Assembly (NCBI RefSeq): GCF_004010325.2
Contig: NZ_SADR02000001.1
Coordinates: 392,239-456,238, forward strand
DNA length: 64,000 nucleotides
Reading direction: 5' to 3'
Origin: Mesorhizobium sp. M00.F.Ca.ET.216.01.1.1
Lineage (GTDB): Bacteria; Pseudomonadota; Alphaproteobacteria; Rhizobiales; Rhizobiaceae
In this document: in pieces, positions 27,261 through 39,252 of the stretch
How positions within the stretch are numbered: the first letter of the stretch is position 1
How the letters are laid out: each line of letters begins with the position of its first letter
Translations under genes and position numbers: made by a program
Notes under the pieces: model-generated
Told to the model about the DNA's origin: nothing
The model's database searches: none
Seen by the model: only the letters and a program-made list of their open reading frames with translations

Positions 27261-28049
27261 TTAAGGGATCCTCAGTCCAAAACCCTGCATCAGCCGGCTG
27301 GTGGCAAAATCCACCCTGCCCGAGGTGAAGACAGCAATGTCCGGCTCGCCTTCCGGCAGTGGCCCGTCGACAGGCGCGAGCAGCGACATGGCCCGACGGG
27401 CGATCGCCTCCGCTGGGTCGATCCAGTCCACCGGCCAGGGCGCCGTCTTGCGCATGCGATTGGCGAGGAATGGATAGTGCGTGCATCCCAGCACGATGAT
27501 GTCGGTGCGGGCGCCGTCTTTTTCGACGAAGCATGGCGCGATCTCCTCGCGGACGATCTCCTCGTCGATAAAACCCTCGCGCATGTAGATTTCGGCCAAC
27601 GGCGCCAGCCGGTCCGAGCCGACTAGCCGGACGTGGCATTTCTGCGCCCATTTGCTGATCAGGTCGCGCGTGTATTGACGCTTCACCGTGCCGGGCGTCG
27701 CCAGCACGGAAACCAGGCCTGAATGCGTACGCTCTGCCGCCGGCTTGATTGCCGGCACTGTGCCGACAAAGGGATGGCCGGGAAATTTCTGGCGCAGCGC
27801 ATCGATCACCAGCGTCGAAGCGGTGTTGCACGGAATGACCGAAATCTCCGGACGGAATTTTTCCAGGAGCGCGCCGAACAGGCCAAGTATGTGGGCGCTG
27901 AGAGCCGGCTCCTCCCAGGCGCCATAGGGAAAGGCGGCGTCGTCGGCGACATAGACGAAGCGACGGTCGGGCATCAAAACGCGCGCTTCGCGCAGCACCG
28001 TCAGGCCGCCAATGCCGGAATCGAACATCAGGATCGGCCGGTCAGTCAT
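27261..28049 (-). CDS. murI: Glutamate racemase
   Basis: A 262-residue cofactor-independent racemase that makes D-glutamate for peptidoglycan. Both catalytic cysteines are present: VIPCNTAST (Cys at about 74) and [10 protein letters not shown] (Cys at about 186), as is the [10 protein letters not shown] substrate loop (about 9-18). Start at 28,049 lies inside the end of the methyltransferase gene (8-nt overlap), so translation is coupled. A longer open frame upstream lacks homology. Confidence 0.94.
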   Translation of the reverse strand: MTDRPILMFDSGIGGLTVLREARVLMPDRRFVYVADDAAFPYGAWEEPALSAHILGLFGALLEKFRPEISVIPCNTASTLVIDALRQKFPGHPFVGTVPAIKPAAERTHSGLVSVLATPGTVKRQYTRDLISKWAQKCHVRLVGSDRLAPLAEIYMREGFIDEEIVREEIAPCFVEKDGARTDIIVLGCTHYPFLANRMRKTAPWPVDWIDPAEAIARRAMSLLAPVDGPLPEGEPDIAVFTSGRVDFATSRLMQGFGLRIP

Positions 28050-28920
28050 TGTCGGTGCCCTTGCCGCCCAGCGGTATGTCGCCATCATCGTCATCGACCT
28101 TGTGCAGCTTGCGATCCACTTCGGCCTTGCGCTCGGGATAACCGGCGCCACGCGGTTCCTTCGGCGAGAAATAATCGAGCGAGGCGACGACGCCGCGCAG
28201 CACCTTGAGCTCGGGCTCGGCAAAGCCGGCGCGTGTCAGCACGGCGCGCAGATTGTCGACCATCTTCGGTTTCTTCGCCGCCGGGCGGAAATAGCCGCGC
28301 GCTTCGAGCGCGGCTTCCAGATGAGCAAACAGGCCGTGCAGTTGCTCTTTGGTCGCGGGCGGCATATCGGGACCGGAAAAATTGGTCTTTGTCTCGTCCT
28401 CCAGCCCGGACTTCATCCATTCATAGGACATCAGCAGTGCGGCCTGAGCGATGTTGAGCGAGGAGAAGGCAGGATCGACCGGAAAGGTGACGATCTCGTC
28501 GGCAAGGCCAACCTCGTCATTGTAAAGGCCAAAACGCTCGCGGCCGAACAGGATGCCGGTGCGCTGCCCGGCTCGCTGCCGCGCCCTCAGCGCCCTGCCC
28601 GCCTCGACCGGGCCGCGCACAGGCTTGAAGCTGTCGCGCTCGCGCGCCGTGGTGGCGAAGACGAAGTTGAGATCAGCGACCGCCGAGGCCAGATCGCCGA
28701 ATACCGTGACGGCGTCGATGACATGGTCGGCACGGCTTGCGGCGGCACGCGCCTTCTCGCTCGGCCAGCCGTCGCGCGGGTTGACGAGGCGCAGCTCGGA
28801 CAGACCGAAATTCGCCATGGCGCGCGCGACCATGCCGATATTCTCGCCGAGCTGCGGCTCGACCAGGATGATCGCCGGGCCTGCAGCAATCGCGTTATCA
28901 GAATCTTTGTCGGCGGGCAT
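28042..28920 (-). CDS. SpoU/TrmJ-like RNA 2'-O-methyltransferase
   Basis: A 292-residue SPOUT methyltransferase. The three SPOUT motifs are seen: motif 1 [18 protein letters not shown] (about 22-39), motif 2 [11 protein letters not shown] (about 123) and motif 3 the [15 protein letters not shown] stretch (about 152). The C-terminal tail with the [12 protein letters not shown] segment is that of TrmJ/LasT-type enzymes, which methylate position 32 of tRNAs. TtcA, encoded 3 kb away, thiolates the same position. An ATG at 28,920 is used. Confidence 0.88.
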   Translation of the reverse strand: MPADKDSDNAIAAGPAIILVEPQLGENIGMVARAMANFGLSELRLVNPRDGWPSEKARAAASRADHVIDAVTVFGDLASAVADLNFVFATTARERDSFKPVRGPVEAGRALRARQRAGQRTGILFGRERFGLYNDEVGLADEIVTFPVDPAFSSLNIAQAALLMSYEWMKSGLEDETKTNFSGPDMPPATKEQLHGLFAHLEAALEARGYFRPAAKKPKMVDNLRAVLTRAGFAEPELKVLRGVVASLDYFSPKEPRGAGYPERKAEVDRKLHKVDDDDGDIPLGGKGTDND

Positions 28921-29139
28921 CAATGTCTATGAACTGCTGTTTGCGGCATTTCGGCGTCCCCTGCCATATTCGGCCGGGAAAATGAAGCTATAGCAAAGAA
29001 CGCCCTCCGCCACGGTCGAGCCGACCGGCGCGGATCGCCGTTTGCGCGGCCAAAAATGCTTTGATATACGGGCCGCATCCCCGGCCGAAAACCATGCGGG
29101 CAAGGCCGTTCCCATCCCCAACAACGAGGCATTCTTTCC

Positions 29140-30351
29140 ATGGCGAAGATCAAGGTGGCGAACCCGGTCGTCGAACTCGACGGCGACGAGATGACCCGCA
29201 TCATCTGGCAGTTCATCAAGGACAAGCTGATCCACCCCTATCTCGACCTCAAGCTCGAATATTTCGACCTTAGCATCGAGCACCGCGACGCCACCAACGA
29301 CCAGGTGACCATCGACTCGGCCAATGCCATCAAGAAATACGGCGTCGGCGTGAAATGCGCGACGATCACGCCCGATGAGCAGCGCGTCGAGGAATTCAAG
29401 CTGAAGAAGATGTGGAAGTCGCCGAACGGCACCATCCGCAACATCCTCGGCGGCACCATCTTTCGCGAGCCGATCATCATGAAGAACGTGCCGCGGCTGG
29501 TGCCGGGCTGGACCAAACCGATCATCGTCGGCCGTCACGCTTTCGGCGACCAGTACCGCGCCACCGATTTCCGCTTCCCAGGCAAGGGCAAGCTGACGAT
29601 CAAGTTCGTCGGCGAGGACGGCCAGGCGATCGAGCACGACGTGTTCGATGCGCCGGCCGCCGGCGTCGCCATGGCCATGTACAATCTTGACGAATCGATC
29701 CGCGAGTTTGCCCGCGCCTCGCTGAATTACGGCCTGCTGCGCAACTATCCGGTCTACCTGTCGACCAAGAACACCATCCTCAAGGCCTATGACGGCCGCT
29801 TCAAGGATATTTTCCAGGAAGTCTACGAGGCGGAGTTCGAGGCCGAGTTCAAGGCGAAGAAGCTGTGGTACGAGCACCGGCTGATCGACGACATGGTCGC
29901 CTCCAGCCTGAAATGGTCGGGCGGCTATGTCTGGGCCTGCAAGAATTACGACGGCGACGTGCAGTCCGACACGGTGGCGCAAGGTTTCGGCTCGCTCGGC
30001 CTGATGACCTCGGTGCTGATGACACCGGACGGCAAGACGGTGGAAGCCGAAGCCGCACATGGCACTGTCACCCGCCACTATCGCCAGCACCAGAAGGGCG
30101 AGGAAACCTCGACCAATTCGATCGCCTCGATCTTCGCCTGGACGCGCGGCCTCGCCCACCGCGCCAAGCTCGACGACAATGCCGAACTGAAGCGCTTTGC
30201 CGAGACGATGGAAAAGGTCTGCATACAGACGGTCGAATCCGGCTTCATGACCAAGGACCTGTCGCTGCTGATCGGCCCCGACCAGCCGTGGCTTTCGACC
30301 ACCGGCTTCCTCGACAAGATCGACGAGAACCTGCAGAAGGCGATGGCCTGA
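29140..30351 (+). CDS. icd: NADP-dependent isocitrate dehydrogenase
   Basis: A 403-residue dimeric IDH of the eukaryote-like type usual in rhizobia. It oxidises isocitrate to 2-oxoglutarate in the TCA cycle. Start of the domain [19 protein letters not shown], substrate-binding [19 protein letters not shown] (about 94-112), and metal/NADP parts [26 protein letters not shown] and GTVTRHYR are all intact. No isocitrate lyase or other TCA gene is adjacent. The 219 bp upstream contain its promoter; no operator recognised. Confidence 0.97.
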   Translation: MAKIKVANPVVELDGDEMTRIIWQFIKDKLIHPYLDLKLEYFDLSIEHRDATNDQVTIDSANAIKKYGVGVKCATITPDEQRVEEFKLKKMWKSPNGTIRNILGGTIFREPIIMKNVPRLVPGWTKPIIVGRHAFGDQYRATDFRFPGKGKLTIKFVGEDGQAIEHDVFDAPAAGVAMAMYNLDESIREFARASLNYGLLRNYPVYLSTKNTILKAYDGRFKDIFQEVYEAEFEAEFKAKKLWYEHRLIDDMVASSLKWSGGYVWACKNYDGDVQSDTVAQGFGSLGLMTSVLMTPDGKTVEAEAAHGTVTRHYRQHQKGEETSTNSIASIFAWTRGLAHRAKLDDNAELKRFAETMEKVCIQTVESGFMTKDLSLLIGPDQPWLSTTGFLDKIDENLQKAMA

Positions 30352-30363
30352 CAGGCGAATTGC

Positions 30364-30984
30364 ATGGGCAAGCCCGTCGTCTACGGAGCGGACTACAGCG
30401 TCTATGTGCGCATCGTCCGCCTCGTGCTCGAGGAAAAGGGCATCGACTACGAGCTTGTACCGGTCGATGTGTTTGCGGCGGACGGCATCCCCGGCTGGTA
30501 TTTCGAGCATCACCCGTTCGATCGCATCCCCGCCTTCGAGCATGACGGGTTTCGGCTCTTCGAGGCCAGTGCAATTGCCCGCTATGTCGACGAGGCTTTC
30601 GACGGCCCGGCGCTGCAGCCGGCCGAGGCCCGGCCGCGAGCGCGGATGAACCAGATCACCGGCATGCTCGACGCCTATGCCTATCGGGCGATGGTCTGGG
30701 ATGTCGCCGTAGAGCGGTTGGAGAAAACACCGCCCGACGAAGCCCGGATCGGCGGCGGGCTGCGGCAGGCTGGCACGGTGTTGACGGCGCTCTCCTCGCT
30801 GAAAGCGCCCGGGCCATGGCTGCTCGGAAACGAGCTGACGCTGGCCGACCTGCACGCCGCGCCGATCATAGGCTATTTCGTCAAGGTGGCCGAGGGGCGA
30901 AGCCTGCTGGCCGAATTTCGCGACATCCAGGAGTGGTGGACCCGGATCGCAGCGCGTGCGAGCTTTGCCAACAGTTCGCCCTGA
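30364..30984 (+). CDS. Glutathione S-transferase family protein
   Basis: A 206-residue GST with a thioredoxin-like N-terminal domain (VVYGADYSVYVRIVRLVLEEKG, then FDRIPAFEHDGFRLFEASAIARYVDE holding the cis-Pro and the Glu-Ser GSH site) and an all-helical C-terminal domain containing the GPWLLGNELTLADLHAAP capping motif. The usual Ser/Cys catalytic position is Ser14 region (ADYSVYV). Starts 12 bp after icd. Substrate unknown. Confidence 0.88.
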   Translation: MGKPVVYGADYSVYVRIVRLVLEEKGIDYELVPVDVFAADGIPGWYFEHHPFDRIPAFEHDGFRLFEASAIARYVDEAFDGPALQPAEARPRARMNQITGMLDAYAYRAMVWDVAVERLEKTPPDEARIGGGLRQAGTVLTALSSLKAPGPWLLGNELTLADLHAAPIIGYFVKVAEGRSLLAEFRDIQEWWTRIAARASFANSSP

Positions 30985-31000
30985 CAATCTGGCCCCTGTC

Positions 31001-31582
31001 ATGCCTGATCTTTCTAACCAAGACGCGCTGACCGTGGCCAGAATAGTCAGGGTCAACCATGCCGGCGAATTCGGTGCGATCAGGATTTATTCGGCGCAAA
31101 TTTTCGTCGCCGAGCGGCTTTGGCCGAAATGTGTACCGTCTCTGTCAGAGATGCTTGGACACGAGCGCAACCATTGCACAGCCTTTCGTGCGGCCATGCC
31201 GTCGCGAAATTCGCGACCGTGCCGGGTGATGCAATTCTGGAGCTGGGGCGGCTGGCTGCTGGGCTTCCTCACTGCCCTACTCGGCCCGCAAGGCATCTGG
31301 GCTTGCACCGCCGCCGTCGAAGCGGCGGTACACCGCCATCTCGACGATCAGCTCTTCTTTCTGACCAGCCGCGATCGCGAATTGCACGACATCATCCTAT
31401 CCATCCGCGAGGAGGAGCTTGCCCATCTCCATCACGCCGAGCAGCAGTTGGTCTCGTCCGGATCATTGCTGAACCTGCTACGGGCGATGATTTCAGTCGC
31501 TACGGACGGCCTGATCTGGTTGTCCACTTGGGGAGACTCCAGCAGAATGGCGCGCACGTTGAAGGCAGTAAAGCAACGCTGA
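31001..31582 (+). CDS. COQ7-like demethoxyubiquinone hydroxylase
   Basis: A 193-residue di-iron protein of the Coq7/UbiF-replacement family, which hydroxylates the ring of a ubiquinone precursor. Ligand motifs: RVNHAGEFGAIRIY (Glu at about 20), LGHERNHC (Glu/His at about 53-56), AAVEAAVHRHLDD and EEELAHLHHAE. The ATG at 31,001 is 16 bp after the GST gene. Some rhizobia carry the flavin-type hydroxylase UbiL instead, so gene content at this step is worth comparing. The gene converges on alaS with only 6 bp between. Confidence 0.85.
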   Translation: MPDLSNQDALTVARIVRVNHAGEFGAIRIYSAQIFVAERLWPKCVPSLSEMLGHERNHCTAFRAAMPSRNSRPCRVMQFWSWGGWLLGFLTALLGPQGIWACTAAVEAAVHRHLDDQLFFLTSRDRELHDIILSIREEELAHLHHAEQQLVSSGSLLNLLRAMISVATDGLIWLSTWGDSSRMARTLKAVKQR

Positions 31583-31588
31583 CGGGTG

Positions 31589-34255
<2,667 letters not shown>

Positions 34256-34400
34256 GAATACTGCCTTTTCGAGAGAACCGCCGGTTGCCGGCGGGAAAAC
34301 AGACATGGCCTTTTAGCGGTCGCGCTGCACCCTGTCCAGAAACACGGAACTGGTCCAAACCGTAGCCCTGCCGGCTGCCCGAACTGGCCTGTGCCGTCAT

Positions 34401-34434
34401 CAAAAACGCAAACCGCCGGCACGGGCCGGCGGTT
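34401..34434 (-). terminator. Rho-independent terminator of recA
   Basis: Perfect 10-bp stem AACCGCCGGC (34,411-34,420) with GCCGGCGGTT (34,425-34,434), 4-nt loop, followed on the minus strand by TGCGTTTTTG. It is about 107 nt beyond the recA stop and separates recA from alaS. Confidence 0.85.
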
Positions 34435-34450
34435 CGAAACGCATTGATAT

Positions 34451-34490
34451 GCAAACTCAAATCGGGATACGCAAACTCAAATCGGGATAC
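34451..34490. repeat. Exact 20-bp tandem duplication in the recA 3' region
   Basis: GCAAACTCAAATCGGGATAC at 34,451-34,470 is repeated without change at 34,471-34,490. It lies between the recA stop and its terminator, so it would be transcribed in the recA 3' untranslated part. Confidence 0.95.
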
Positions 34491-34540
34491 GCGCATCCAA
34501 GCCAGCTATCAGGCGGACCCAAGCGGGCACTGCCCGCATC

Positions 34541-35638
34541 CTACATTGCGCCGGATTCGTCCTCGAAACCGTCGTCGCTGCTTTCGGAGCCGCCATTCTC
34601 GAGGAATTTCTCGGCGATCAGCCCGGCATTCTGCCGCAGCGCCAATTCGATCTCGCGTGCCGTGTCGGGATTGTCGCGCAGGAACAGTTTTGCATTCTCG
34701 CGGCCTTGGCCGAGACGCTGCGAATTATAGGAGAACCATGCCCCGGACTTCTCGACCACGCCGGCCTTGACGCCGAGGTCGACCAGCTCGCCGGTCTTGG
34801 ACACGCCCTCGCCATACATGATGTCGAACTCGACCACCTTGAAGGGCGGCGCCAGCTTGTTCTTGACCACCTTGACGCGGGTCTGGTTGCCGACGACCTC
34901 GTCGCGGTCCTTGACCGAGCCGATACGGCGGATGTCGAGGCGGACCGAGGCATAGAATTTCAGCGCGTTGCCGCCGGTCGTGGTCTCGGGCGAACCGAAC
35001 ATGACGCCGATCTTCATACGGATCTGGTTGATGAAGATGACCATGGTGTTGGAGCGCGAAATCGAGGCGGTCAGCTTGCGCAGCGCCTGGCTCATCAATC
35101 GCGCCTGCAGGCCGGGCAGCGAATCGCCCATCTCGCCTTCGATTTCGGCGCGCGGCGTCAGCGCCGCAACCGAATCGACCACCAGCACGTCGATGGCGCC
35201 GGAGCGCACCAGTGTGTCGCAGATCTCCAGCGCTTGCTCGCCGGTGTCGGGCTGCGAGATCAGCAGGTTTTCGAGGTCGACGCCGAGCTTGCGGGCATAG
35301 ACCGGGTCGAGCGCGTGCTCGGCATCGACGAAGGCGCAGATGCCGCCCTTCTTCTGGGCTTCCGCCACCGTGTGCAGCGCCAGCGTCGTCTTGCCCGAGC
35401 TTTCCGGCCCATAGATCTCGATGATGCGGCCGCGCGGCAGGCCACCGACGCCAAGCGCGATGTCGAGGCCAAGCGAACCCGTCGGCACCGTTTCGATCTC
35501 GACGACCTGCTCGTTCGCGCCGAGCCGCATGATCGAGCCTTTGCCGAAGGCACGCTCGATCTGCGACAGCGCCGCATCCAGAGCCTTTGATTTGTCCACT
35601 GCTTTGTCCTCTACAAGCCGCAAAGTATTCTGAGCCAT
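34541..35638 (-). CDS. recA: RecA recombinase
   Basis: A 365-residue RecA: strand exchange and LexA co-protease activation. Walker [11 protein letters not shown] is at about 77-86, Walker [11 protein letters not shown] at about 151, loop L2 region [21 protein letters not shown] is intact, and the acidic C-terminal tail ends in [14 protein letters not shown]. Two LexA-type boxes lie 59 and 125 bp upstream of the start, so SOS control is expected. Confidence 0.98.
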   Translation of the reverse strand: MAQNTLRLVEDKAVDKSKALDAALSQIERAFGKGSIMRLGANEQVVEIETVPTGSLGLDIALGVGGLPRGRIIEIYGPESSGKTTLALHTVAEAQKKGGICAFVDAEHALDPVYARKLGVDLENLLISQPDTGEQALEICDTLVRSGAIDVLVVDSVAALTPRAEIEGEMGDSLPGLQARLMSQALRKLTASISRSNTMVIFINQIRMKIGVMFGSPETTTGGNALKFYASVRLDIRRIGSVKDRDEVVGNQTRVKVVKNKLAPPFKVVEFDIMYGEGVSKTGELVDLGVKAGVVEKSGAWFSYNSQRLGQGRENAKLFLRDNPDTAREIELALRQNAGLIAEKFLENGGSESSDDGFEDESGAM

Positions 35639-35696
35639 GATACATCACCCCTTGGTCGTCAATGAAGGCCGGACCATCCGTAATCCTTGCTAATTT

Positions 35697-35711
35697 GTAC
35701 CTTTTTTGTTC
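35697..35711 (+). promoter_or_regulatory. LexA-type box proximal to recA
   Basis: GTAC-N7-GTTC (35,697-35,711), one mismatch from the alphaproteobacterial SOS box GTTC-N7-GTTC. It is 59 bp upstream of the recA start, where a promoter would lie. Family knowledge supports LexA; binding is inferred. Confidence 0.7.
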
Positions 35712-35762
35712 TCGTTTGGCAAGGGACGTCAAATATCTGAAAAATAATAAATATCCTGATTT

Positions 35763-35777
35763 GTTCTTTTTTTGTCC
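35763..35777 (+). promoter_or_regulatory. Second LexA-type box, distal to recA
   Basis: GTTC-N7-GTCC (35,763-35,777), with an all-T spacer, again one mismatch from the consensus. It is 66 bp from the first box. Both are in the same orientation, inside the 281-bp gap between recA and the divergent kinase gene. Less certain than the proximal box. Confidence 0.45.
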
Positions 35778-35919
35778 CGTGATTTGCATCGCAACTGCGT
35801 ACTGCGTTGACGGGCGCAGGCCGATTGTTTCGGCCAGCCGAATCGCTGCTTTGCTTGCGAGGCTCCGGCGACCACCCTAGGATTTTTCCGCGCCAATCAG
35901 CAAAGGTTACAACGCCAGC

Positions 35920-36864
35920 ATGGTGAAATCAGCGAAGATCCTGGCCGTCGGCGGCGCCCATATCGACCGGCGCGGCCAGGTCTCGGGGCCTTATGTCCCG
36001 GCCGCATCCAATCCCGGCACGATGCGCGAGGATGTCGGCGGCGGGGTCTTCAACGCGTTGCGCAGCGCGGTGCGGCGCGGCGTCGCGGCCTCGCTGCTTT
36101 CGGTGCGTGGCGGCGATGCCGCCGCCGACACGGTTTCGCGCGCCATCGCCGCATCAGGCATTGCCGACCTGTCGGCGGTGTTCCTTGACCGCACGACGCC
36201 GAGCTACACGGCGCTGATCGACCGCGACGGCGAGCTGATCGTCGGCTTTGCCGACATGGCGCTCTACGATCTGGCTTTCCCCAAGCAGATCCGCCGCTCC
36301 AAGGTGCGCGAGGTGATCGCTGCCGCCGACGCGATCCTGTGCGACGCCAACCTGCCGTCGGCCGCCCTTGAGCGGCTGGTGCCGCTCGCCGCCGGCAAGC
36401 CAGTGTTCGCCATCGCCATTTCGCCGGCCAAGGTGGTGCGGCTGACGCCGGTGCTCAGCAGCCTGGCGCTGGTCTTCATGAACCGGCGCGAAGCCATCGC
36501 GCTCGCTGGCGTGGGAGCCGATACCGCGGGCCAAGACCTGGTCGACGGCCTGAGGCGCGCAGGCCTGAAAGGCGGCGTGGTGACGGCCGGTGATGGTCCG
36601 GTGCTGGGTTTCGATGAAGACGGTCTGTTCTCGATCGTGCCGCCTGCGCCAAAGATAATCGCCGACGTCACCGGTGCTGGCGATGCGCTGGCGGGAGCAA
36701 CCGTCGCCGCCTTGCTGCGCGGCCTCAACCTGCGCGCCGCGCTGCGCGAAGGTGTCGCGGCGGCGACGCTCGCCATCGAAAGCACCGATGCCGTGCCAAA
36801 TTTTGACGCGACCAGCTTCTCCGAGGTGCTGGCCCTTGTGCCGGATGCGCAGGAAGTGTCATGA
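35920..36864 (+). CDS. psuK: PfkB family kinase, probable pseudouridine kinase
   Basis: A 314-residue ribokinase-fold kinase. N-terminal AVGGAHIDRRG and GGGVFNALRSAVRRG (about 40-54) are the substrate-lid region, and the PfkB signature DVTGAGDALAGA with the catalytic Asp is at about 247-258. The next gene encodes pseudouridine-5'-phosphate glycosidase, so this kinase most likely phosphorylates pseudouridine, the first step of its breakdown. Alone, the sequence would only say PfkB. It is divergent from recA. Confidence 0.87.
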   Translation: MVKSAKILAVGGAHIDRRGQVSGPYVPAASNPGTMREDVGGGVFNALRSAVRRGVAASLLSVRGGDAAADTVSRAIAASGIADLSAVFLDRTTPSYTALIDRDGELIVGFADMALYDLAFPKQIRRSKVREVIAAADAILCDANLPSAALERLVPLAAGKPVFAIAISPAKVVRLTPVLSSLALVFMNRREAIALAGVGADTAGQDLVDGLRRAGLKGGVVTAGDGPVLGFDEDGLFSIVPPAPKIIADVTGAGDALAGATVAALLRGLNLRAALREGVAAATLAIESTDAVPNFDATSFSEVLALVPDAQEVS

Positions 36865-36913
36865 GACCGGCCAATTGCTGGAGCGTCAGTCGCGCTCCGG
36901 ACAGGAGAAGAAA

Positions 36914-37831
36914 ATGACCCCGGAAACCGCCCACCCCTTTATCGACATCCACCCGCCAGTGGCGCAGGCACTGGCCGCCGGCAGGCCAGTAGTGGCGTTG
37001 GAAAGCACCATCATCACGCATGGCATGCCCTACCCCGACAATGGCGCTATGGCGGCCGATGTCGAAAAGATCATCGCCGACGAGGGTGCTGTGCCGGCGA
37101 CGATCGCCGTGGTCGCGGGCCGCATCAAGATCGGGCTTGCCGACGGCGAGCGCGAATCGCTGGCGATGACCGGCGATGCGATGAAGCTGTCGCGGGCCGA
37201 TCTGGGGTTCGCAGTCGCCGAGGGCCGCACCGGCGGCACCACAGTCGCCGCGACGATGATCGCGGCGCATATGGTGGGTATAAAAGTGTTTGCAACCGGC
37301 GGCATCGGCGGCGTGCACAAGGGCGCCGAAAAGAGCTTTGATATTTCCGCCGATCTCGACGAATTGGCGCGCACGCCGGTCATCGTCGTGTCGGCCGGCG
37401 CCAAGGCGATCCTCGACATCGAGAAGACGCTGGAAGTGTTGGAGACGCGCGGCGTGCCGGTGGTCGGTTATGGCTGCGAAGCGATGCCGGCCTTCTGGTC
37501 GCGGCATTCGCCGTTCAGAGCCCCGTTGACCCTGCATGGACCAGAAGAGATCGCCCATCTCTACCGGACGCGGCGGGCACTCGGGCTCGACGGCGGCATG
37601 CTGATCGCCAATCCGGTGCCTGAAAACCACGAGATCCCGGCCGACGAAATGGCCGGCTATATCGACGCTGCGCAGAAGGCGGCCGAAGCGCTTGGTGTGA
37701 CCGGCAAGGCGGTGACGCCGTTCCTGCTGTCGAAGATCCTCGAGCTGACCGGCGGCAGAAGCCTGAAGACCAACATCGCGCTGGTCGAGAACAATGCCCG
37801 GCTGGCGGCGAGGATCGCCAAGGCCTTGTAG
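36914..37831 (+). CDS. psuG: Pseudouridine-5'-phosphate glycosidase
   Basis: A 305-residue PsuG, which splits the C-C bond of pseudouridine-5'-phosphate to uracil and ribose-5-phosphate. Family blocks: VALESTIITHGMPYP (about 27-41, catalytic Glu at about 30), the KLSRADLGFAV stretch, GGTTVAATM, FATGGIGGVHKGAE (about 131) and GGMLIANPVPE (about 232). The ATG at 36,914 follows AGGAGAAG. It is 49 bp after psuK. The pair salvages modified nucleosides from RNA turnover. Confidence 0.95.
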   Translation: MTPETAHPFIDIHPPVAQALAAGRPVVALESTIITHGMPYPDNGAMAADVEKIIADEGAVPATIAVVAGRIKIGLADGERESLAMTGDAMKLSRADLGFAVAEGRTGGTTVAATMIAAHMVGIKVFATGGIGGVHKGAEKSFDISADLDELARTPVIVVSAGAKAILDIEKTLEVLETRGVPVVGYGCEAMPAFWSRHSPFRAPLTLHGPEEIAHLYRTRRALGLDGGMLIANPVPENHEIPADEMAGYIDAAQKAAEALGVTGKAVTPFLLSKILELTGGRSLKTNIALVENNARLAARIAKAL

Positions 37832-37837
37832 GATAGT

Positions 37838-38160
37838 TTATTTCCCAGCCCGCCTTCCCGCTTCATAGGCCCGGCGCGCCCAGATCGCCATCTCGTCCGG
37901 GTCGTCGAAGGCGCTGTCGGGAATGCTCCAATAGGGCATGGCGACCTGCTTGCCGTGCCGCGAGCCGGTATAGGTCCATTGCCGGCAGCCGGCGGCTGTG
38001 AAATCCGGTGCGCTTTCCGCGTCGGCCTTCAGCATCAGTTCGCCACGGATGACGATGGCGACAATGACGCCGTCGAAATAGATGCTTTGCCGCCGAACAG
38101 CTTGCGAATGCTGACCGGACCGAGGCCTTCGAAAAGTTCGGCGATGCGTTCGTTGTCCAT
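37838..38160 (-). pseudogene. TfoX N-terminal domain protein, frameshifted
   Basis: The ATG at 38,160 opens MDNERIAELFEGLGPVSIRK-LFGGK, a standard TfoX_N start, but the frame then breaks. Near 38,084-38,087 one base is missing (AAAGCATC where AAAGGCATC is expected). In the second frame the family continues as IYFDGVIVAIVIRGELMLKAD and runs to the stop at 37,838 (YWSIPDSAFDDPDEMA). The full product would be about 107 residues. TfoX-like proteins link to competence in gammaproteobacteria; rhizobial ones have no known role. A single-base deletion could be real or a sequencing error. Confidence 0.85.
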
Positions 38161-38254
38161 GTCGTGATCATGTCATCCGTATCCGGCCTTGTCATCGCCG
38201 CAACCAACGCCATGCTGACAAGTTGAGAACCAACCATTCGTTGGAGTTTTTGCC

Positions 38255-38752
38255 ATGCCGCTACTGCTCAAAGGATCCTGCCGGTGCAATGCCGTCCGCT
38301 TCGAGGTGGAAAGCCACACCCCGGTGCCGTTCATGCTGTGCTACTGCTCGATCTGCCGCAAACAGCAGGGCGGCGGCGGCTTCGCCATCAATCTCGGCGC
38401 CGACTACCAGACGCTGAAAATCACCGGCAAGCGCAGCCTCGGCGTCTACCGGGCCGAGATCGAGGACGACGAGCATCCGCGGCGCGAGATCTCGTCAGGC
38501 GAACGGAATTTCTGCCGAAAATGCGGAACAGCACTCTGGCTCTACGATCCAACCTGGCCGGAGCTGGTCCACCCCTTCGCGTCGGCGATCGACAGCGACC
38601 TGCCGAAACCGCCGGAGAAGGTGCATCTGATGCTGAAATACAAGGCGAACTGGGTCGAGCCGGTGATCGGCGAGGGCGACAAGGTCTTCGACCTCTATCC
38701 CGAGGAGTCGATCGCCGGATGGCACAAGCGAACCGGGATGTGGGTGGATTGA
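38255..38752 (+). CDS. GFA/CENP-V family zinc protein
   Basis: A 165-residue glutathione-dependent formaldehyde-activating (GFA) family protein. The zinc ligands are GSCRCNAVRF (about 8-17), CYCSICRKQQGG (about 29-40) and FCRKCGTALW (about 86-95), all conserved. True Gfa activity is doubted for many members; the safest call is a zinc-fold CENP-V/GFA protein. ATG at 38,255 with GGAG upstream. Isolated, convergent with the suf operon. Confidence 0.88.
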   Translation: MPLLLKGSCRCNAVRFEVESHTPVPFMLCYCSICRKQQGGGGFAINLGADYQTLKITGKRSLGVYRAEIEDDEHPRREISSGERNFCRKCGTALWLYDPTWPELVHPFASAIDSDLPKPPEKVHLMLKYKANWVEPVIGEGDKVFDLYPEESIAGWHKRTGMWVD

Positions 38753-38765
38753 GGGTCCGAGACGG

Positions 38766-39146
38766 TCAGGCCGAGGCGCGGGCCTCGGCCAAAGCCTTGA
38801 GGTCAGCCGGCTTCAGTTCGACGGATTCGCCGCAGCCGCAGGCCGAGCTCTGGTTCGGATTGCGGAACGTGAAGCCGGTGCGCAGCGTCGTCTGCTCAAA
38901 ATCCATCTCGGTGCCGAACAGGAAAAGCGCTGCTTCCGGCGCGACATAGACGTGGGCACCGTCGCGCTCGATGTGATCGTCCTTAGGGTTGGGCTCGGTC
39001 ACCAGGTCGACCGTATATTCCATGCCGGCGCAGCCGCCCTTCTTGATGCCAAGGCGAATGCCGTGCGCATTCTCTCGGGTCGCGACGATCTCGCGCACCC
39101 GGTCGGCGGCCTTTTCGGTCATCGTGATGACGGCGAAGCGTCCCAT
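38766..39146 (-). CDS. sufA: A-type Fe-S carrier SufA (HesB family)
   Basis: A 126-residue A-type carrier that receives clusters from SufBCD and passes them to apoproteins. The three cysteine ligands are in KKGGCAGMEY (about 38) and SSACGCGES (about 102-104). Start at 39,146 has GTGGAG upstream. It is the last gene of the suf operon, 106 bp after the DUF59 gene. Confidence 0.92.
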   Translation of the reverse strand: MGRFAVITMTEKAADRVREIVATRENAHGIRLGIKKGGCAGMEYTVDLVTEPNPKDDHIERDGAHVYVAPEAALFLFGTEMDFEQTTLRTGFTFRNPNQSSACGCGESVELKPADLKALAEARASA

Positions 39147-39252
39147 GTCATTCTCCACTTTCGCGCAGGTTCAAGGCCTGCGGAATGAGTCTGCACCTAA
39201 AATGGTGAAGTTTTCTGCCTGGCGCAAGTACGCCAATCCTGTCCGTCCGACG

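Noticed and set aside
28927..31056. A 709-codon open frame antisense to icd, GST and coq7
   Set aside because: It mirrors third-position GC bias of the genes on the other strand, crosses gene borders and shows no recognisable domain.
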